The translations under genes and the position numbers were made by a program. Of a DNA stretch of 10,038 bases, positions 6,619 through 10,038 are shown in pieces. A model generated the notes under the pieces. It made no database searches. It saw nothing but the letters and a program-made list of their open reading frames with translations, and was not told the origin of the DNA. How positions within the stretch are numbered: position 1 is the stretch's first letter; each line of letters starts with the position of its first letter. The stretch is from CAYGKP01 sp964350605. GTDB lineage: Bacteria; Bacteroidota; Bacteroidia; Cytophagales; JAAEPT01. The stretch covers positions 1 to 10,038 of the forward strand of contig CAYGKP010000081.1 in assembly GCA_964350605.1 (NCBI GenBank), in the 5' to 3' direction.

Positions 6619-7224
6619 ATGAATCCTTGGCTGCTTTCGCTTCCCTTCATCGGCGCTCTGACCGGTTGGGTCACCAACTACTTGGCGATCAAAATGCTGT
6701 TCCATCCCCGCGAGCCCAAACGCATCTTGGGGCTCAAGATTCAAGGAGTGTTTCCGAAACGACAAACCGCCCTGGCCGCCAGTTTGGGGCGCATTGTGGC
6801 CGAAGAGCTGCTTTCGTTCCAGGACATCAAAGCCAAGATGGCCGACCCCAAGAACTTGGAAGGCGCCTACGCAAAGCTGGAAGAGAAGGTTGACAACTTC
6901 TTGAACGTCAAGCTGAAGGAGAAGATGCCAATGGCCGCGACGATCATCACCGGGGGGTTGCGCGAGAAGGTGAAGGTCACGATGCTCGAAGAGTTTCAGG
7001 GGGCCTTTCCCGAATTGCTGGGCGGCTACCTCGACAAGTTGGAAAAGGAGGTGGACGTGGAACGGATCGTGCGCGAGAAGGTGGAAGCCTTTTCGTCGGA
7101 CCGTCTGGAAGCCATCCTGTTCTCGTTCATGAACAAGGAATTCAAGTTCATCGAGCTGGCCGGGGCCATTCTTGGCTTCCTCATTGGGCTCATTCAGCTG
7201 GGGATGTTGTGGCTTACTGCCTAA
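6619..7224 (+). CDS. DUF445 family membrane protein
   Basis: A 201-residue protein with one membrane segment at each end. The N-terminal helix (residues 3-20) runs straight into the family hallmark GWVTNYLAIKMLFHP, followed by a KIQGVFPKRQ segment. The middle (about 45-175) is a charged amphipathic helical stretch. The C-terminal helix covers about residues 178-199. This is the compact DUF445 (YheB-like) form; members are widespread inner-membrane proteins without a settled function. The ATG at 6619 is chosen because the upstream open frame (from 6589) adds only a poor Gly/Ser/Cys leader before the natural helix. TAGTTTGC at 6605-6612 resembles a Bacteroidota -7 box, but no matching -33 element is placed correctly. 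The 115 bases to the divergent msrB start hold nothing else I can name. Confidence 0.88.
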   Translation: MNPWLLSLPFIGALTGWVTNYLAIKMLFHPREPKRILGLKIQGVFPKRQTALAASLGRIVAEELLSFQDIKAKMADPKNLEGAYAKLEEKVDNFLNVKLKEKMPMAATIITGGLREKVKVTMLEEFQGAFPELLGGYLDKLEKEVDVERIVREKVEAFSSDRLEAILFSFMNKEFKFIELAGAILGFLIGLIQLGMLWLTA

Positions 7225-7245
7225 TGCTGGTGGATAAGTAATGTT

Positions 7246-7278
7246 CCCCTCCTTTTCAAGGAGGGGTTAAGGGTGGTT
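7246..7278 (+). repeat. REP-like hairpin with GGGTGGTT tail
   Basis: A perfect 9-bp stem (7246-7254 CCCCTCCTT with 7258-7266 AAGGAGGGG) encloses the three-base loop TTC, then TTAAGGGTGGTT. From memory, hairpins of this form followed by GGGTGGTT occur as dispersed repeats in many Bacteroidota and other genomes. Only this one copy is in the window, so its repeat nature is not shown here. It could also help terminate the DUF445 transcript, though no T run follows directly (a TTATTTTT run appears at 7277-7284). Confidence 0.5.
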
Positions 7279-7288
7279 ATTTTTAGGG

Positions 7289-7963
7289 ATGGCATCGAGC
7301 ACGACAACAGACTGGATTTCCGCTATTTCGGCTGCAATCGGGATACCAGGCGCGATCGCCGCATTTATTCTTTTGTTCTGGAAGGATAAGAGCAAGCAGG
7401 ACCAGCTAGATAGGCTGTCGGAGATTGCGGACTCGCTAAAGGAGTCTCACAAGTACTCTGAGGAGATGAATCGCCTGATGGCTGATCAAGTAGCAACACT
7501 TCAAATAATGGCTGCAGGCAGTCTTGAAGGTGAGAATGCATCAAAGGATTTGGCCCTAATAGAAGAAGAGAAGCTCGAACTAGAGTATAGGCCAAGGCTT
7601 AGATACACTGGGGGAAACTCAAATCCTGACACTGGTGAGGTACATATAAAGAATGTCGGGAATAAGCCATTCTATGTTCAACTGATAGCAACTGAAATTA
7701 ATCTCTCAGGTGATGAATTTACCCCATTGGAACCTTCGAGTTACAGATTAATCTTGCCTAAAGAGGGGGCTGCGGTAAATGAAAATGATTTCCTAAAGAT
7801 TGGTATTCGAGGTAAGCCTCAAATAGGATTCCATCCCACACTTTCTGAGTATAGGGTTGACATAATCATGATAGACTTCCGAAAGAAGTATCAATACAAG
7901 TCAACCTTTTTTCACGGCAGGCACAAACACGACCTATCCGAAGTCGAGAATATCACCGAGTAA
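7289..7963 (+). CDS. Membrane-anchored coiled-coil protein of unknown function, AT-rich
   Basis: A 224-residue protein that I do not recognise. An N-terminal membrane helix covers about residues 9-31, followed by Lys/Asp. Residues 35-98 are rich in Leu, Glu and Lys in a heptad-like pattern and probably form a coiled coil. From RPRLRY (101-106) onward lies a soluble domain with alternating hydrophobic strands, probably a beta-sandwich, ending near residue 215. No catalytic motif is seen. The DNA is clearly AT-richer than its neighbours (24 of 60 G+C at 7681-7740 versus 34 of 60 at 6961-7020, counted by hand), with many codons ending in A or T, suggesting recent transfer. It sits between a REP-like hairpin and the convergent thioredoxin-like gene, whose stop is 4 bases away. 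The ATG at 7289 fits the membrane anchor; no ribosome binding site is evident. Confidence 0.82.
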   Translation: MASSTTTDWISAISAAIGIPGAIAAFILLFWKDKSKQDQLDRLSEIADSLKESHKYSEEMNRLMADQVATLQIMAAGSLEGENASKDLALIEEEKLELEYRPRLRYTGGNSNPDTGEVHIKNVGNKPFYVQLIATEINLSGDEFTPLEPSSYRLILPKEGAAVNENDFLKIGIRGKPQIGFHPTLSEYRVDIIMIDFRKKYQYKSTFFHGRHKHDLSEVENITE

Positions 7964-7967
7964 AAAA

Positions 7968-9368
7968 CTACCCCCCAATCTGTCGCTCGAGGTACTCACC
8001 AATCGTCTCGACGTCGACCTTCTTGAGGACGATCTTTTTGTTGCGATCGAGTAGGTAAATGGTCGGGGTGGACTGGATGCCGTAATAGGTCCGAAAGTGC
8101 GTGTTGCCCGCTTTGTCAAAGGTGTGGAGCCAATCGAAGCCGGATTCCTGAACATACTTCTTCCAACCCGCATGATCCGAATCAATGTCGGTGGCCCAGA
8201 CTTGAAGGCCCTGGTTGCGGTACTCGAGGAACAAGTCGTTGAGCACGGGCGAGACCTTCTTGCAGTGCCCGCAAGTGTGCGAGTAGAAGTAGAGGACGAT
8301 GTACTCGCCACCGATCTGCGAGAGGGTTTTCTGCTGGCCGCTGGTGTCCTCCATGATCAGGTTGACGGCGGGTTGGCCCACCTGGTTCCACCGCATGAGG
8401 GCGACCTCGCGCTCTATTTTCTCAATCGTCGCCGAGTCCGACCACCAAGTTTGGCCCGAGAGGTAGTACTTCATGGCCATGTGCAAGTAGATCGCATCGT
8501 GGCCCATGATCTTGCTCTTGGCGTAACGATTCACGAGCGTGACGACCGTGTACTGGTAAATGTCTGGATCGGCGCGCGCGAGTTCGACCACCTTGTCGAC
8601 TGAGGTGATGATCGAATCGACAATGGGGTAGGTGAGTTTGTCGGACACGTAGAAGTCGATCTTCTGGTGCAGCATAGGGCTGCGGATGAGCCGACCGTCC
8701 GAGAAGTCAACGTTGTCGAAATAGTGCGCTTTGTAATAGCGATAGGCAAAGGTCGAATCCGCAGGATTGGGGTTTTCGGGGACTTCCACCTCAACGGTCA
8801 TGTTCAGCAGGTTGGCCACCAGGGTGCCGGGGTTTTTCTTGATGAGGTCCAGGCGGTAGTTCTTGATCTCCTCGCTGATGGCCGTTAGGCGCGTCTTGAT
8901 TTCCTCCTGCTTTGCCGCATTTGTGGTTTCCTGAAGTTTTTGATTCAACTCGCCAGCTTCCCGACCGCGGGGGTTCAAGTAGTTCAGGTAGCCATAGAAA
9001 AGATCGTTCTCCTTCGAGCCCTCGAACTTCATGGTGCCCACAAAATCGCTGGTGTCAGTCGTGATCGAGAACTTAGCCTCCTTCGGGCTGGGCACCAGGA
9101 ATTCGAAGTAGCGATTGGAGGGAAGCACCACCATGTAGACGCCGCCTTTCAGGGTCGCGGTGTCGCTTTGGAAGGTGAGAAAGCCTTTGGTGTCGGCTTG
9201 GGCCGAGTCGCGCAGGTAGGTTTTATCGCCGTAGTAGTAGGCCAGGCGGCATTGGGTGTTCTCCAAGCCTTTGATCTGGACTTTGATTTTGTAGCCAGGG
9301 CCTGCAAAAGCGGCGGTGGCCACCAGTACCAGGGCGAGCGAAAAGAGACGGGTCAAGATTCGGTTCAT
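7968..9368 (-). CDS. Exported DUF4369/DUF5106 protein with TlpA-like thioredoxin domain
   Basis: From the ATG at 9366-9368 the product has 466 residues. Its signal peptide (MNRILTRLFSLALVLVATAAFA) has cleavage near residue 22. Upstream ATGs at 9398 and 9428 would add residues before the signal and are less likely. Three parts follow: a DUF4369 beta domain (about 25-130) and a helical DUF5106-like region (about 200-320, with HYFDNVDFSDGRLIRSP and the KSKIMGHDA segment). The last part is a thioredoxin fold with active site C366-G-H-C369 and the cis-proline motif STPTIYLLD (Pro435). This architecture is typical of Bacteroidota envelope thiol-disulfide proteins, which probably reduce or exchange disulfides in the periplasm; the partner is unknown. 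The gene is divergent from the small membrane-protein gene with 159 bases between starts, where I see no clear promoter. Confidence 0.92.
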   Translation of the reverse strand: MNRILTRLFSLALVLVATAAFAGPGYKIKVQIKGLENTQCRLAYYYGDKTYLRDSAQADTKGFLTFQSDTATLKGGVYMVVLPSNRYFEFLVPSPKEAKFSITTDTSDFVGTMKFEGSKENDLFYGYLNYLNPRGREAGELNQKLQETTNAAKQEEIKTRLTAISEEIKNYRLDLIKKNPGTLVANLLNMTVEVEVPENPNPADSTFAYRYYKAHYFDNVDFSDGRLIRSPMLHQKIDFYVSDKLTYPIVDSIITSVDKVVELARADPDIYQYTVVTLVNRYAKSKIMGHDAIYLHMAMKYYLSGQTWWSDSATIEKIEREVALMRWNQVGQPAVNLIMEDTSGQQKTLSQIGGEYIVLYFYSHTCGHCKKVSPVLNDLFLEYRNQGLQVWATDIDSDHAGWKKYVQESGFDWLHTFDKAGNTHFRTYYGIQSTPTIYLLDRNKKIVLKKVDVETIGEYLERQIGG

Positions 9369-9527
9369 AAGGGTCGTTGGGACACGATCGTTGTTCATCT
9401 GGTACAAGGATAGCAACAGCCTTGCCAAAATGCTGCGAAACGAGGCGCTGATGTTGAAAAACGGCCAGCGGGTTAAATGGTTCCCTCCGGTGAATACTGA
9501 ATCGGGCCGAATGGTTATCTTGCTTAC

Positions 9528-9776
9528 ATGAACCCAACGATGCGCCGCTTTCTGACCTGGATCCTCATTCTGGTCGTCCTGTTCTTCATGACGCTAGCCA
9601 TCCTCGCGATCTGGGATGTGATCGATATCCAGAACATCGGAAAGAAGTCGCTCTACTCTCTGCTGGTGATCTTCTTCGGCGCGGTCATCATTCTGTTCAT
9701 CACGGCCATCTTCGGTTCAGGTTCGTCGGAACGCAAGAACATCCCGCCGCCGCAAGGGCCCACGCCCGGCCGTTAA
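9528..9776 (+). CDS. Small two-helix membrane protein
   Basis: An 82-residue protein with two strongly hydrophobic segments (about residues 7-29 and 40-63). A short polar loop (DVIDIQNIGKKS) separates them, and the tail is rich in Pro, Ser and Gly. It is probably an inner-membrane protein; I recognise no named family. The ATG at 9528 is used, though ATG at 9540 would shorten it by four residues without effect. Only six bases separate its stop from the transporter start, so the two are likely co-transcribed. Confidence 0.78.
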   Translation: MNPTMRRFLTWILILVVLFFMTLAILAIWDVIDIQNIGKKSLYSLLVIFFGAVIILFITAIFGSGSSERKNIPPPQGPTPGR

Positions 9777-9782
9777 GCCCTG

Positions 9783-10038
9783 ATGTCGAGTCTCAAACTA
9801 GTCTCCGACCGGCGCCAGGCGCTGGTCGCGGCTCTGATTGTATTCATTGGTGCCATTCTGTTTTCCACCAAAGCAGTGCTCATCAAGCTGTGTTACCGCG
9901 AACCGGGGGTCGAGGCTACTGGGCTGTTGTTCTGGCGTATGGTTATGGCCGCGCCGTTCTATATCCTCATTTGGTTATGGATCGAGCGCAAGAAGCCAGA
10001 AGGGCGGGCCAAACCCAGCGATTGGCCCGGGTTGATCG
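9783..10038 (+). CDS. EamA/DMT-family transporter (N-terminal part)
   Basis: Translated by hand from the ATG at 9783, the frame stays open to the window edge, giving 85 complete codons. After a short charged N-terminus, the first helix reads ALIVFIGAILFSTKAVLIK. A loop leads to GLLFWRMVMAAPFYILIWLW, then a basic stretch. The FSTKAVLIK segment and the FWRM of the second helix are typical of EamA (drug/metabolite exporter) proteins, which usually have ten helices in two repeats of about 300 residues in all. The remaining helices lie beyond the window, so the substrate is unknown. It follows the small membrane-protein gene by six bases. Confidence 0.88.
   Translation, partial: MSSLKLVSDRRQALVAALIVFIGAILFSTKAVLIKLCYREPGVEATGLLFWRMVMAAPFYILIWLWIERKKPEGRAKPSDWPGLI

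Noticed and set aside
7289..7963. AT-rich coiled-coil gene as part of a phage-defence system
   Set aside because: No nuclease, ATPase, protease or cyclase partner is nearby, and the single gene shows no effector motif.

Overview
The window looks like part of a chromosome or scaffold from a Bacteroidota bacterium with fairly GC-rich DNA. Supporting signs are a secreted DUF4369/DUF5106/thioredoxin (TlpA-like) protein, a large secreted WG-repeat protein, a lipoprotein form of MsrB, and the lack of obvious Shine-Dalgarno sequences. This assignment rests on gene families; no rRNA or other marker gene is present. A 10-base run of N at 6422-6431 shows the sequence is a draft assembly.

Layout from left to right. 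The window opens inside a KirBac-type inward-rectifier K+ channel gene (+), which converges on a small Cys-rich protein gene (-, 550-912). A gene-poor stretch follows (913-1239). On the minus strand it holds a good intrinsic terminator, a long imperfect hairpin and a plausible promoter, together suggesting a structured RNA of about 180 nt or a regulated leader. Next comes an 89-residue protein of unknown function (-), divergent from a Na+/phosphate cotransporter with a C-terminal PhoU domain (+). The cotransporter gene overlaps by 14 bases a gene for an exported protein of about 692 residues built from WG repeats. Converging on that pair is a minus-strand operon of msrB and a Trp-rich unknown protein, overlapping by 11 bases. 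Divergent from msrB is a DUF445 membrane protein gene (+). It is followed by a REP-like hairpin and an AT-richer membrane-anchored coiled-coil protein that looks like accessory DNA. That gene converges, with only 4 bases between stops, on the DUF4369/DUF5106/TlpA-like gene (-). The window closes with a tight + strand pair: a two-helix small membrane protein and the start of an EamA/DMT-family transporter.

Most content is ordinary chromosomal housekeeping and envelope function: ion and phosphate transport, oxidative repair and thiol-redox proteins of the envelope, and small membrane proteins. I see no defence system, CRISPR array, transposase or biosynthetic cluster. The least explained parts are the structured intergenic region at 975-1195, the Cys-rich and Trp-rich unknown proteins, and the AT-rich insert at 7246-7963.
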